DNA of 64,000 nucleotides from Rostratula benghalensis (lineage: Eukaryota; Chordata; Aves; Charadriiformes; Rostratulidae): positions 1,106,875 through 1,170,874 of the forward strand of contig VXAI01000091.1 of NCBI GenBank assembly GCA_013399305.1. Reading direction: 5' to 3'. The notes under the pieces are model-generated. The model ran no database searches. It saw only the letters and a program-made list of their open reading frames with translations, and was not told where the DNA came from. Below, in pieces: positions 38,990-50,600 of this stretch. The translations under genes and the position numbers were made by a program. Each line of letters starts with the position of its first letter. The first letter of the stretch is position 1.

Positions 38990-39273
38990 AATGGAGCAAG
39001 ATCTCACTGTGACCAGTGAGACGACAAGACAGAACAGGTACAAACTTGTACAAAGAAATTTCCATCTAAACCTGAGGAAGAACTTCTTTACTCTGAGGGT
39101 GGCAAAGCCCTGGAACAGGCTACTCAGAAAGGTGGTGGACCTGGAGACATTCAAAACCCATCTGGACTGGCATCCTGTGCAACCTTCTTTAGGTGGACCT
39201 GCTCTGACAGGGGTAGTCAGAATAGATGATCTCCTGAGATCCCTTCCAACCCCCTATCATTCATAATTCTGTG
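38990..39273 (+). mobile_element. CR1 LINE 3' part, upstream unit of a second CR1-CR1 fusion
   Basis: The sense strand begins in ORF2 near gacgacaagacagaacaggt and continues with gaggaagaacttctttactc, gggtggcaaagccctggaac and gtggtggacctggagacatt. It has the same distinctive catcctgtgcaaccttcttt block as 34091-34431, followed by gatgatctcctgagatccct and cattcataattctgtg. The 5' border is blurred by A-rich sequence. It is the plus-strand counterpart of 34091-34431, about 4.5 kb away in inverted orientation. The decayed frame still reads RKNFFTLRVAKPWNRLLRKV but is not functional. Confidence 0.92.
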
Positions 39274-39435
39274 AAAAGAAGTGTGACCAGCGTTTTGAGG
39301 GAGGTGATTCTACTCCTCTAAACCAATCTTGTAAGACCCCACCTGGAGTATTATATCCAGATTGGAATCCCCAGCATAAGAAGAACATGGACCTGTTGGA
39401 GAGGGTCCAGTGGAGGGCCACAAAGATGATCAGAG
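39274..39435 (+). mobile_element. CR1 LINE ORF2 segment, middle piece of the fusion
   Basis: Begins directly after the 3' end of the previous unit with aaaagaagtgtgaccagcgt. It then matches the CR1 reverse-transcriptase region (gagggaggtgattctactcc, cacctggagtattatatcca, gacctgttggagagggtcca, agggccacaaagatgatcag). The 5' breakpoint is at the same CR1 position as in the minus-strand fusion at 34090, and derived bases (ctactcctctaaacc, atatccagattgga) are shared. The piece stops at 39435, where a different CR1 3' end takes over. Confidence 0.88.
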
Positions 39436-39534
39436 TGTTCTAGGTGGTCCTGCTCTGGCAGGGATGTCAGACGAGACGATCTCCTGAGATCCCTTCCATC
39501 CCTTCCCTATCATTCTGTAATTCTGTGATTCTGT
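39436..39534 (+). mobile_element. CR1 LINE 3' terminus, third piece of the composite
   Basis: Starts at tgttctaggtggtcctgctc and runs through gacgatctcctgagatccct to cattctgtaattctgtgatt. Its gatctcctgagatc signature belongs to the same subfamily as the unit at 38990-39273, not to the 3' end found after the corresponding middle piece at 33588. The simplest readings are a deletion between two tandem copies or a recombination event. Confidence 0.88.
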
Positions 39535-41764
39535 CTGCAATAGCTCAGAAGCATGTAACCAGAAGGCAAATTTCATTGCTTCAAGTAAACAGGTGTTTAT
39601 GTCTCCTTCTGTCTTTTCCTCCCCTCTGTGGAAAGCAGTTTAGCCAGAAAATAACCAAGTCTTCCTTTCACAGTCTCCCATAAGAATAGAAAATGGACAT
39701 ATTTCTAATTTCTGCCTGAGACAGATGTGAAGAGAGGAAAAGTACCTCTAGAAATGGGAGATGAAGAAAATACTCTGTACCCACATGACAAATAACCACA
39801 AAACTCACCTGAGACTCAACCTCATTTTGAGATAGCTTCTCAGTGACTTGTGGGTGGATGGAGGAACAACAATCCCATTATTTCCTTTTAATTCATGTTG
39901 AACCTGCAAAAAGTACACCCTTGCCTTACACTTTTCTGAACAAAGCCCATCATTAAGGCAGTAGCTAAAAAATAGTATGAGAACAAGAAAGACTCCTCAC
40001 AATCAGTCCTGAAACTACTTGCTCCCACTCTTGAAATGGCAGCTTCTGGCAATGACTAATACATATATATATATTCTAAGGACACTTATAAAATATGACA
40101 GCTCTCCTGTCCTGACATTTAAAAGCAGATGCTTAAACAGCCCACAACAGGGAAACTACCATTGCTCTGTGAATCCTTAACCTTCTCAGGAAGTCTTTTA
40201 TGATAAAAGACCATTCAAAATCACTTTATTTCATACCACAGAAACTTCTGCAAAAGAGTTATTAGGAACAAAGTACCCTTTTCTTGATACTTTACCTGCA
40301 TCAGGCTACTGTGTCTCATATGAAGCAACATGCATAAGGTCCCCTTCCACCTTTTTCCTTCTGCTATTTTCACATTTTTGCCCTCAGACTATGATGTGTC
40401 ATGTTTAGCTCATTGTGTAATTGTGAAGGGGATGGTATTTCATTGCAGTGGTTTTCCTGAGCTGTTAACAAAAAGCCTGGTAGTACCAAAAAATAGGACC
40501 CGGTCTCACCTGGAGTTGTGTCTTACCACACTGGAAAAAATGCTGATGTAGTTTTCTGAGGAAAATCTCTTTATGCAATGGCCTGTTCCAAATGCCAGTT
40601 TATACTCATCCTTGTATGTCTACTTCATACTACCCTTAATAGGAAAATATGGTGAATTTTCCATTTTGTTTGCCTTAATTTAATTTTCTTTTTAATTAAG
40701 ATAATGGGCAAAAAACATTTATAAAAGAAGATGGAATTGAAGAAAAGCAGTTAAGGTCATGCCACAGAGAGTAGCCTGATCCTAATTTCATGACAGAGAA
40801 ATTGAGAGAGAAAAATGCCAAAGAACAAGATAAATCCATTAAAAAGAGTTCATCTCACCATCTGGATAGATATTAGTTCCCTGATTCACTGCTCTCCACC
40901 ATTCCAAACCCTTCCTCTGTCAAACACCCAAACTAGTTGAGTAACATTTAGACTAAGACCTGTTTATATTTCACTGTCAATGTCAAGGATTAGGTTAGAA
41001 GCAGAAAACTTCAAGGACACAGACTGAAAGGAGAATTAAATATATTAAAAAAAAAAAAAATCAGAGCAATGTAACAGCAAAGCATAAGCCACCAAAAATC
41101 CTGAGACTTGCTATAGCTACTGAGGTAAATATGTGCATGAGTAGGGCTAACAAGGAATAATGAGGCATCACACATTCTTTCATTTCTCATATTAGAAAAA
41201 GCATACCAAAGCTTTGGGCACAGATACTTGAAAAGTATGAATTTATCATTCTTTGACTAGTAACTTGTGCATCTCTGGTAATGTGCGATTTGGAGCCTCT
41301 CTCACCTCCTAAGTTCACCCCAGTTTGGACCATAAATACATTTGTGATATCAACATGCCAAGAGATTATCTAAACAAAAATAAACTTAAAATTAATTAAA
41401 TCAAACTCAGTAACTGTAAACACCTTTTTGCCCTGCCAGATTTCTTTGCCTTACATTGCTGGGCAATAGAAAAACACAAGAAAGGTGGAGAGCATAGTTT
41501 CAGACTTCTTTGTGATCATGTAAAACTCTGATCTAAGGAAGAAAGACAAGCTGGGATCACTCTTGGAGCTGAAAATTCCCTGTCTGTTTTCACCTATTAA
41601 CTCTCATGCTTTCGGATTGTTCATCTATAGAAATAGAGATAGTAAGAAAATGTGATCTTTGGAAAGGCATACTCTGTTATGGAAACTGTTGTGCTTCTTT
41701 TCAGAGATATTCTCATATCATTGTTACAATGCCTTAGTTGTTCACAGTATGGTGTCTTGCTATA
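39535..41764. other. noncoding stretch, no gene seen
   Basis: AT-rich with a short TA run near 40063-40078 and a poly-A run at 41047-41060. No gene or element recognised. Confidence 0.6.
41047..41060. repeat. poly-A run (14)
   Basis: Uninterrupted run of fourteen A residues in otherwise AT-rich noncoding sequence. Confidence 0.65.
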
Positions 41765-41972
41765 TATTTTTTCATTAACATCCCCAGGATTCCTGTGAAA
41801 GAGTCAGACAAGGGTTGTAAATACTATTATCCTCGTTTTATTGAGGGGAAATGAAGACCAAAGGGTAAAGTAATTTGTTCCTGGCTGTATACTGAGTTGG
41901 TGCTTAAGCCAGGATTTAGAATTCAGAGTCTTATAACACCAAGATCCTTTCTTCAGCCCCATTGCTTCCCAG
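41765..41972 (+). mobile_element. MIR SINE relic
   Basis: The order and content of the blocks follow the MIR consensus (a tRNA-derived, core-type SINE active in early amniotes). A tcattaacatcccca-like segment is followed by taaatactattatcctcgtt, ttattgaggggaaatgaaga, aagtaatttgttcctggctg, the tgagttggtgcttaagccag segment, atttagaattcagagtctta and finally ccccattgcttcc. These correspond to the consensus run from the ggtactattattatcccc block through the gaggaaactgaggc and taacttgcccaaggtcac blocks to the end. The tRNA-like 5' head with its A and B boxes is not recognisable. The copy is heavily diverged, as expected for an ancient insertion, and is noncoding. Confidence 0.8.
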
Positions 41973-42538
41973 TTCTGTCCTGAAAATGTGATAAGTGTAG
42001 CTACAAGAGTACACGTTAAATATTTTCCTCTCTCAGCTCCTTGAAATTCAAATATCTTCTAACATTTAAAAATGACAGACACTTTTTGAAGACAATATAC
42101 CTTCAAACTATGAAAGGAATTTGAGTGGTCTAATCACAAAATTCAGTTATTTGATTACTTATCTGAAACCAATGAAGCATGCTTTGATTAAACATGTTTG
42201 AGGATAGATCAAAAATGGCTAACAGATTTTTGACAGAATTATCCAATTCAATTATGTTATAGACAAGGATAAAACTGAACCAATGTCAGACCTAAGGAGA
42301 ATTATTCTGAGTTACACTTGACTGAAAAAGTGAAGCTTGGAATGAAAATGTAGAACTATGATGCTGTATTAGGGTGTTAAATGCTCCTTAATTACTGCTT
42401 ATAATGACACTGTACAACATCACAGCATAAGACTCTGTACATGTGTTGTAATAATAATTTTATTACTTGGCATCCATATAGATTAATGAACATTTAGTGT
42501 GCTATGTTGCTGTCTATCATATCAGGATAAAAAAAAGA
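41973..42538. other. noncoding spacer
   Basis: AT-rich spacer between the MIR relic and the next CR1 copy. Nothing supportable seen. Confidence 0.6.
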
Positions 42539-42792
42539 GTCACAGAATCACAGAATGATAAGGATTGGAAAGGACCTCTGAAGATCATCTAGTACGCGCA
42601 CACACACCCCGCCAGAGCAGGTTGCACATGAACCTATCTAGGAGAGTTTTGAATGTCTCCAGAGAAGGGAAATCCACCACCACCCTGGGCAGTCTGTTCT
42701 AGTGCTCTGCAACCCTCAAGTAAAAAACTTCCTCCTCATGTTTAGATGGAACTTTCTATGTTCATGTTTGTGCCTATTACCTTTTGTCTTGG
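42539..42792 (-). mobile_element. CR1 LINE 3' fragment
   Basis: The plus strand begins with gtcacagaatcacagaatga and ggattggaaaggacctctga, then atcatctagt, and later gccagagcaggttgcacatg and ttttgaatgtctccagagaa. It ends with cctcctcatgtttagatgga and a final gtgcctattaccttttgtct. Between agt and gccagagc, where CR1 normally has a ccaacccccct-like stretch, there is instead acgcgcacacacaccccgcc, a small CA-type expansion. It is noncoding. Confidence 0.92.
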
Positions 42793-45700
42793 AAAAGAAG
42801 TCATGAAGTAAGAAGGTGGAACACAGTGAGATGGTAGGCAAGGGGAGCTGCTGTGAGTTTCTGGTAGAAAAGTTGGAGCATAGATTGCAGGAAACCCCTG
42901 CAAGTTCAGGTCAACTTCTGCACAATTGCCAAAAAAAACATCATATAACCAAGACTGCACAGAAGCAGGAATAGAAATTGTTTCATGTGTTCTTTTCCAG
43001 CTCAGATTTCAGTCCATTAAAACCTTCATTTTGTCTTTACAGTACTACATGCTAGATTCACGGTATTTAGTAATGCAATTCCATCAATTGCATTGTACAT
43101 TTGACTCAACCCAAATTATCACTCCTTCTCCTTATCTAGCATTAATATTCTTTTTCCATATTCTATGTAGAAGAAAGAATATGACTCTGTAGGCATCTTA
43201 GCATATCTGCTATGCAGTTCAGGTCCTAGCACTGCTCACATCAATAGAGTACTTGAACTTCTTCCAGAAGTGTCCTCTGCCCTTCTTCTGAGTCACTCAA
43301 GAGATATTAATCTTTAATAGTGAGAGGAATGGGCAAGAGATAAAAGACAGAAGCATGCACATCAGTTTTGCTCTGCAGAGAAACATGGTGACCCTTACCA
43401 TGCCTCTGTTGTTTTTTTTTCATCGTGAAACCAGGAAGCCCACTAAATCCTGTTTAATGCAATTGATGATGACTTAGGATAAAGCAAAACAAAACAAACA
43501 AAAAAAAATTATACAGAATTCACTAATGGTATTTGCTCCCAAATATATCATCATTTAGACACTACAGTTTTCTCTAAAGAAGGTTAAACTTAAGATGAGT
43601 TCATTTTCAACACAATGATACAGTACAACAGTCCAAATTTTAGGCAAATATATGTTATTAGGTTTCCCCCAGCATTCCAGAATAGCACATCTTCAGGACT
43701 TTCATACTGACTTTCAAGTTTCCCTTGCCCGCTAGGGAAACCTTTAAAATTTAAAGGAAAAAAATCATTTGTACATTCTGCAAGCTGAGGAAAGAAATCC
43801 TACTTGGTATGATTTGCTATAATGATAAATTTATCAGAAGCTGTTCATTTTATCTGCTGCAGAACTGCTCTTTGATGGCATTAATCTGCAGTAATGATTA
43901 CAGGGAAGTAATTCAAGGCTGTTCAAAGGAAAAGGTGACATGATGCTTTCCATCCCTCCTGAACACTGCCTCAGATTCTTCAATAAATTACAGATGTAGA
44001 GAGAGGAAAGATGGTCGATATGCAGGTGAATATTTGGGGGAATCTGGAGACATGGAACAATAAGAGCCATACTTAAACTACATTTGCAATAGAATATGTG
44101 TTGCAAATTCCAGGTAGACCTTTTACAGTGAAAAGCACTGGAGTCAAAAGTTTTGGGGCTGTTCAATATTATGTTTCCATTAACTGTCAGTGAAGATAAA
44201 TGATAAATTAACAGTAAATTAATTCTTTATACTATTTCAGGTGAAGCGGATTCATGGTAAGTTTTTGCATGGCCTTTTTGAAATAAGGAGAGATTCTATG
44301 ACTGGTTGTAAGAGACCTCTGAAGCTCATCTATTAAGCTCAGATCTTTGAACAGGATTTCTTGGTGGTTATGAGATGAAGTCACATGGTCTTTGCCTAGC
44401 TGCATATGAAATCACCCATGGATGGACAGTCTGTGACTTCCCTGGTGACCTGGGCAAAGCTGTATTTCAGCTTTTGCAAGAATGCTTTTCCTTCTGTCCA
44501 GAATGTCTTCCAAGCTACAACCTGTGGTCATTGCCTTTTGCATTACTGTTTCTCCTTGTTTTACCAAATGAATTCTCAAGTTACTAGAAATCAATGCAAC
44601 ATTTTTCTCTGCCTCCCACCTCCACTTTGTTGAGAACAACTCATGAAGTGTGTGCGGTCATAGGATCATTCATAAGGTTATCAGACACTCAGTAAGCCAT
44701 CATTTTATGGTCTACTATGGTGAAATTTAGGATTAGAGTAAATGTGACGATCCTTTTGCACAGCTTTGGCAGAGACAAAAAAACAGCTGTTATGTCACCA
44801 CAAGTATTTGAGAAGTTTTGAAAGGCTTCCCTGAGACATTGCAGTGCTCTGTCTGCACCCACACCACCAGCCCTTAAAACAGCTCTAGGAGAACCTGCAC
44901 ATGTCCATGCTTTCTTTAGTGCTGATAGATGTCACAATATGGCCACTCAAGTCATGATACATCAAGGCCATAGAGAAACTCACACTCCACCAAGCTCCCA
45001 TGCACTACACCTATCCACCCCACAGCACTAGTCACACTTGCCTAACCATCTAGTCCCGAGCACTCATGATTATCTCATGGCCTGATTATATGCTTACCAG
45101 CTAGGTAGCTAGACAGAGATTGCAGGAAGGAGAATCAGCCGAGGTTTATATATACTCTGAAAGCCTCAGGTCTAGCATGAAGCCTGGCTGTGACACTTAC
45201 ACCAATACTGATGCTACATGAAGCTACGTTTCCTGCCATCATACTTCATATAGCACTGTGCCCTGTCATAGGCCCAGCTCCACAGTGACATGTTCACTCA
45301 CACCAGCAGCCAGCCCTCCAGCTTACAAAATTTGATTCTTGGCTAAAAGCTTGCACTACTTGTGTTTTCTGCTCAGAGGGCCTGTTTCTGCATGGAAAGT
45401 TGAAGGGTAGGAAATGGTTGCACTTAGTTACATCAAGTCTTGCTTTTCTATGGGACTTGGGAGGATAGGAAGTAGAAATGAAAGGTCTAGCCCCTGTTGA
45501 CAAGATGTATCATCAAGTGAAGGAAATTTCATTCTCTTTTTAATGTAGTTCAGCCCAAAGTTCCTCTGGCCTTTTCTCCAGGAAAGGCCACATGAAGGAA
45601 GATCCTTTGCCACAATCATAGCAAGGACAGTACTCTCACAGCCTCACAGGCACAATTCTAGAAATAAACACCAATGCCCTTTGCATAGAGGAAATTATTT

Positions 45701-46511
45701 TCTGGGCCACTGTAACATACTCTGCAACAGTAAGTTATCCCCTGGACAAAAAGCAGATCAAAACTGCCTGCTCACTGAGCCAATAACACCAATAAAACCC
45801 ATTGCAGCTGTGGTTCTTAGAATGAAACCTCAACCAAGCGTTCTTCTGTGGCATCTGTGCCTGGATCTGTGAAATCAGAACTTTGCAATTCTCAACAGAG
45901 CATGATTTGGGTCAAGTAGGAAATCAGGATTTCTTTTTCTTTTACTCATTAAACTATCACCCCTAAAACTCCAGAGAAAGCCATGCTGTACAATTAATGC
46001 TTGCATTCATATAAATGACAGAAACTGTAGGACTGATCTCAGCATTTTCCTGTCATCTTCCCTCTTTGTCCTGATCCTTTACCTGAAGACTAAATGTAGA
46101 CTGAGAATCACGAACTACCAGAAAAAGATCTGTAGAGAATAAAAAATGCAGCAAAGTCAAATTCCCACAATGTAAGCTGCCCTACATCTTTGTTTGAAAT
46201 GTTTGCCTCCTGTATTCCTCTCCTGACAGTGCCAAATTTTAGACTTCTACCTGTATTGGCCAAAGAAAGTGCAGGACAATGGGGATGAGACAAGACTCCC
46301 TTTGCAGAGGGATGAAACAACACTCAGGAATGTTCAGGCATCCCGGTCCAGGGAGATTGACATGGAGTTTTTAAAACAAATCCTTCAAAACTTTCTAACA
46401 TACACCTTAAGAAATAAAGGGAGAAAACAGTTTCTGGGGCAGAAGAAGGGTGGGGCTAGGAAAACTACTGTGAAACTAAAGTTTCCCTTCCTTACTACAT
46501 TTCTGCCCTAG
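42793..46511. other. noncoding stretch, no gene seen
   Basis: AT-rich sequence with an A/C-rich tract near 43481-43510 and a possible decayed CR1 end at 44287-44345. Open frames at 43834-44166 and 44375-44633 have no family motifs. Confidence 0.55.
44287..44345 (-). mobile_element. possible very decayed CR1 3' end
   Basis: The stretch agattctatgactggttgta followed by agagacctctgaagctcatc resembles the reverse complement of a CR1 terminus (agaatcatagaatgg, then gagacctctgaagatcatct). The similarity ends after about 55 bases. It could be an old remnant or a coincidence. Confidence 0.35.
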
Positions 46512-46810
46512 CTGACCTGGAGCTGGTTCAGTTGCCAACTTTCTTGGTAGCCTTAGTCAAGGAATCGTCCAGCGTACTGCACATGCAGCAGTATGGTAAT
46601 GGATTTGTGGTGAAGTTCCTGACAGAATCAAAAAGCGAGATGTGTCTTCAGCTTGTGAGCATTGCTCATCAGCCTCCATCTGTCTCCAGAGCTCCTACAA
46701 AAGTACCCACCAGCCCAGTGACATCTGACCAAGAATTATCATGGAACAATCAAAACAGAAATGAGTATTTGAAGATGAACAGTGCTTTGCCAAAAGGTGT
46801 CACCCTCTGA
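46512..46810 (+). CDS. possible terminal coding exon, gene not recognised
   Basis: A convincing 3' splice-site-like sequence (cttccttactacatttctgc then cctag) ends at 46511. It is followed by about 98 open codons to a TGA at 46808-46810. The frame starts two bases into the stretch (GAC CTG GAG CTG) and encodes an evenly mixed peptide (DLELVQLPTFLVALVKES, LHMQQYGNGFVVKFLTES, LSWNNQNRNEYLKMNS). An AATAAA lies downstream at about 47430-47440 and could serve as a poly-A signal. No domain is recognised and no matching upstream exon was identified with confidence; an open frame at 46269-46511 runs through the would-be intron end. A chance open frame remains a serious alternative. Confidence 0.2.
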
Positions 46811-47671
46811 AGGTGGATGCAGTATTTGGTTCATCTACGTGTCTATTTTCTGTTGTCTTAATAAGCAGGTTTCAGTGACAGTCTTGTGTATACACAGAGT
46901 GTTGTATCCTATGATATAGTAGTGTAGGGGTACCCTTTCAGAGACATCAGATTGCTAATGTGGTACATGGAAACTTAGTAAAAATTATGTTGGGTACATT
47001 GTCTTGGACATATTATTTGTAAAATATGCACTGAGTATAATAGCTTTTTTATGCTGGGACATGGCAGGAGGGTGTACTGACAGATTTTACTTTGAACTTT
47101 CATTTAGCATTAATACAGGTAGAAATGGCACCTTCTGGTGCAGTTAAACAGGGAGTATCCTTGGAAGGGTGATACCCAAGTGGTTTTTGTTATGTGCAAG
47201 GAGCCTAGGTGTTGTAGCATGTCTGTGATTGAAATTTGCTGTATTGTATGTATGATGTACCAGCTGGAATAACGTCATCTCTTGGAGTTCAGCATTGCAG
47301 GCAGCCAGCACATTTTGCTTTGAGTATACTCAGAGCATTTTGATCCATGTAGACACAGTGAATGAGAACATGAGACGTGATTATCTCATTACTGCATGTT
47401 CTCCTTTATTTCAGGTGAGGTAGTCAAAAATAAAAATTGCAAGGTCTTATCTTCATTGGTACCGAGCAAGCACAGTTCAAAATGAATCCAGAGGAAGGAA
47501 TATTTACCAGCATTTATCAATGGTAAAAATCTTCTCTGCTATAAACATCAGGCTTAAGTAAATGCCAAGTGTTTTTGAAAATCATGTCCTAAAGATTTTC
47601 TTTCAGTGCAAATAACATATATCCTTCAATAACACAGAGGATAAGATCATGAAACAACAAAGGGCTGAGGG

Positions 47672-47696
47672 AAAAAAAAAAAAAAAAAAAAAAAAA
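47672..47696. repeat. poly-A run (25)
   Basis: Uninterrupted A tract, the longest in the window. No retrogene or LINE body recognised on its 5' side. Confidence 0.85.
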
Positions 47697-50600
47697 GAAT
47701 ATTTTTTCTAATTAAAACACAAAAAATCAAAAGCTAAAGTACTCACTTGTATACAATAGACACATGAACCATTTTCAGTAATGACTAGGAGGGAAAACAT
47801 GAAGCCTATGTTCAGAGATTAGAACAGTTTTCCTAGCCAAATGTACTTAAAGACAGTGACAAAAAGAAAAATTTAGTTCTTTTTTTTTTCCTAATCCATG
47901 TTGAAATCTTACAGTATTCAGAGAACAATGTGTCTGTTTTGCTACACAACTACCTACAAGCATGCCAGAAAACTGTAGAAAGAAGGGAACAGAGGCATTT
48001 GGAGGATGTGTGTGTTGACTGGAGCCAGTGCTTAAAATATAGAACAATTACAATCACACCATCACAGTTTGACAGTGCACATTTCTTCACAGAGCCAGAA
48101 CTAGTAATGATGTTTAGCTTTTCTGCAGTATTTCTTATCAGAAGATCTCAAAGTATCATTGATCGCAGCTATTACAGCTCAGTCAGAGGCATCCCTGACA
48201 GCATATCTCTGTCCATACTATCCTGGCCTAGGAGATACGCTCAGACACTGTGCAGCCCTACATGCAGCTGTTACTCACATCCCTGGCAAATCACGCTCCA
48301 AGGCACCCATAGGAACTAAAACTTGTCCTGAAGAAAATAATGTCGAAATGTCATCAGGCCCACGTCACTGCAGGTTTTATCACACTGCAGGCACACCAGG
48401 ACTGGAGACCTCCCTTACTCAGGGGCACACTCAGAGATAAAGTTATGCATTTTTTCTGAGGGCACATCCTAGTAAGGAAAGGCAGCTGCGATGCCTTGAT
48501 AATCAGCAGTAGATCCATGTAGCCAAAAAAAATTGATATGACTGTAGTGTAATGCAGGGACAATTAGGAAGCTGAAAATGGAAGCCAGTAGGAGAATTTA
48601 TTTGATAAGTAGAGCCCACAGGATTGAGGTGGAAAGAAAGAATAATATTTTCTTTCTTTTAGTTTTTTATTTTGTCTTCTGTACAGCTAGGAACCTGGTG
48701 CTTTTACAACTCATGAACATGGACAATTTTTAGTGATTGTAGGGATGGCCATAGCCCAAAGTCCAGGATCAAGAAACTGTAGAGCAGAGACAAAAATAAC
48801 CTTTATATTTGTTTATTGCAGTTCTTCAGACACATGCTCACACTGAAAGAACAAATTTACTTCCTGCTTTGAAGGTATAGGACAGATCATAGCAGGTTTT
48901 TATCTTCTTTCTCTTAGTGACCACAGCCATGAAAAACCTGCTAGGTTTATCTAATCTTAAAAGACACCAAGATTGCAACTTTGCTATGGTATCCCAAGGC
49001 ATGGGCTGCAGTACTGACTACCCATATTGCACAATTGCTCGCACACTCTCTGCAAGCTATCTTCTGCCAGTCCTTCAAGCAGCACTCAGGAAACATTCAG
49101 GCAGTTGCATGTGGCAGGGCTATTCCCAGTGGGCTGCATGATTAAATCTTTCTGAGTATTTTAGGAGAGAAGATAGTTTAGGTTCTCCAGATGGGAGCTG
49201 TGGCAGGTCATTGGCCCTATAAGCCAGAGAACAGCCCTGTTTTATCTGAAGCAGCAAATATAGCCTGAAAGCCTGAAATGATCACATTAGACAGGTGACC
49301 TGTTGCACATGAATATCAATGACATTAGAGAGAAAGAAGAGTGTCCATGTATGTAAATATTTTCCCTGGTTTTATATGTGCCCAATGGGAAAGAAATCAA
49401 AAGGAATAACTGTTGGACAGCTATGCTTGAGTTACAGGCACAGCGGTGCATTACTATACAATTACTTGAAACTTGGTGACTCCATGCTGTAATGATTCCA
49501 AGCTGACTTAGTAGCTGGAATGGAAATTATGTTTAATAGCAAAAGAATTATAAAGCAGGGTCCCAGAATCAGGGACTCTGCAACAGTCTAATGCATGGAT
49601 GTGGTAGGTTTCACATTCCTCACTGGCATGTTCACAGACGTGCTTCTGATTTTGTTTGTTCACACAGAAATTATAAGAAAGCACCAGAAAAGGTTCTTTC
49701 CTAGAGAATTGTTAAAATGGTAGAGAGAAGCTGGTACACAAGACCTACGAGACTTTAGGAATGGTGGAGGCTTGCACTCCTGTTTTGCCGATAATGCTAA
49801 ACATACATATAACACTTGATGATAATAAAGGGTACAAAAATGGGGTTATATCTGTTCCTTCTACATTTACCTCTTCTGCCTGATCTTTATAACACAGAAC
49901 TGAAAATTTTTCCAAGTAGTTCTTGTACTGAGATCATATGCATTGGATAAACATAATAAATGCTTTTTTGGAAAAGATACCCTATTTTGATTTAGGGGTA
50001 CTGAAGGGATTGAGATCAGATTTCTCACTTAACCTTCTTTGTATTAAACTAAACAAATAGAACTTCTTTATCATCTAGCTGAAAGACACATCTTCCAGAA
50101 ACAGAAAACTACTTGAAAACACTCGCTTGTGTTGTCTTTATACAGCATGGAGTCCATAAGGTAGGCAGTATACCACAGACTGCAATGGTCGCATCATTCA
50201 ACACCTGTAACTTTTCCACTTCCACTCACAGTCCCCTCTTTGAGCATCCACAGGCAACTTTTCTGCTCTGAGTCACTACGAATCTGTGTTCAACTACAAC
50301 CCCCTAGAACCACACAGTTCTTTTCTAACTTATCTTTTCCAAAACATTGTACCTCACCCAGTAAATTACTGATTACAAACAGAAAGATTCTATATTAGGA
50401 GGGGTTTTATCGCTAAAAGTGTTCAGCTTGCTTTGTAGAACTGCCTTGTTATTCACAGTTTTTGCACTTAAAACACAAGGTTTCAGACTCTCCCCCCAAG
50501 TACAAATTAGGAGGGGTTCTTTTTATATCCATAGCATTAGTTGATATGGATTTAGTATAAATCAGGATTTAGTATCCCAGAGTCAGGCATCTTGGAACAA

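Noticed and set aside
46269..46511. An open frame with a MEFLKQILQNFL segment that faintly recalls a GRIP-type domain
   Set aside because: The resemblance covers about twelve residues, the rest does not fit, and the frame runs through the acceptor-like site at 46511.
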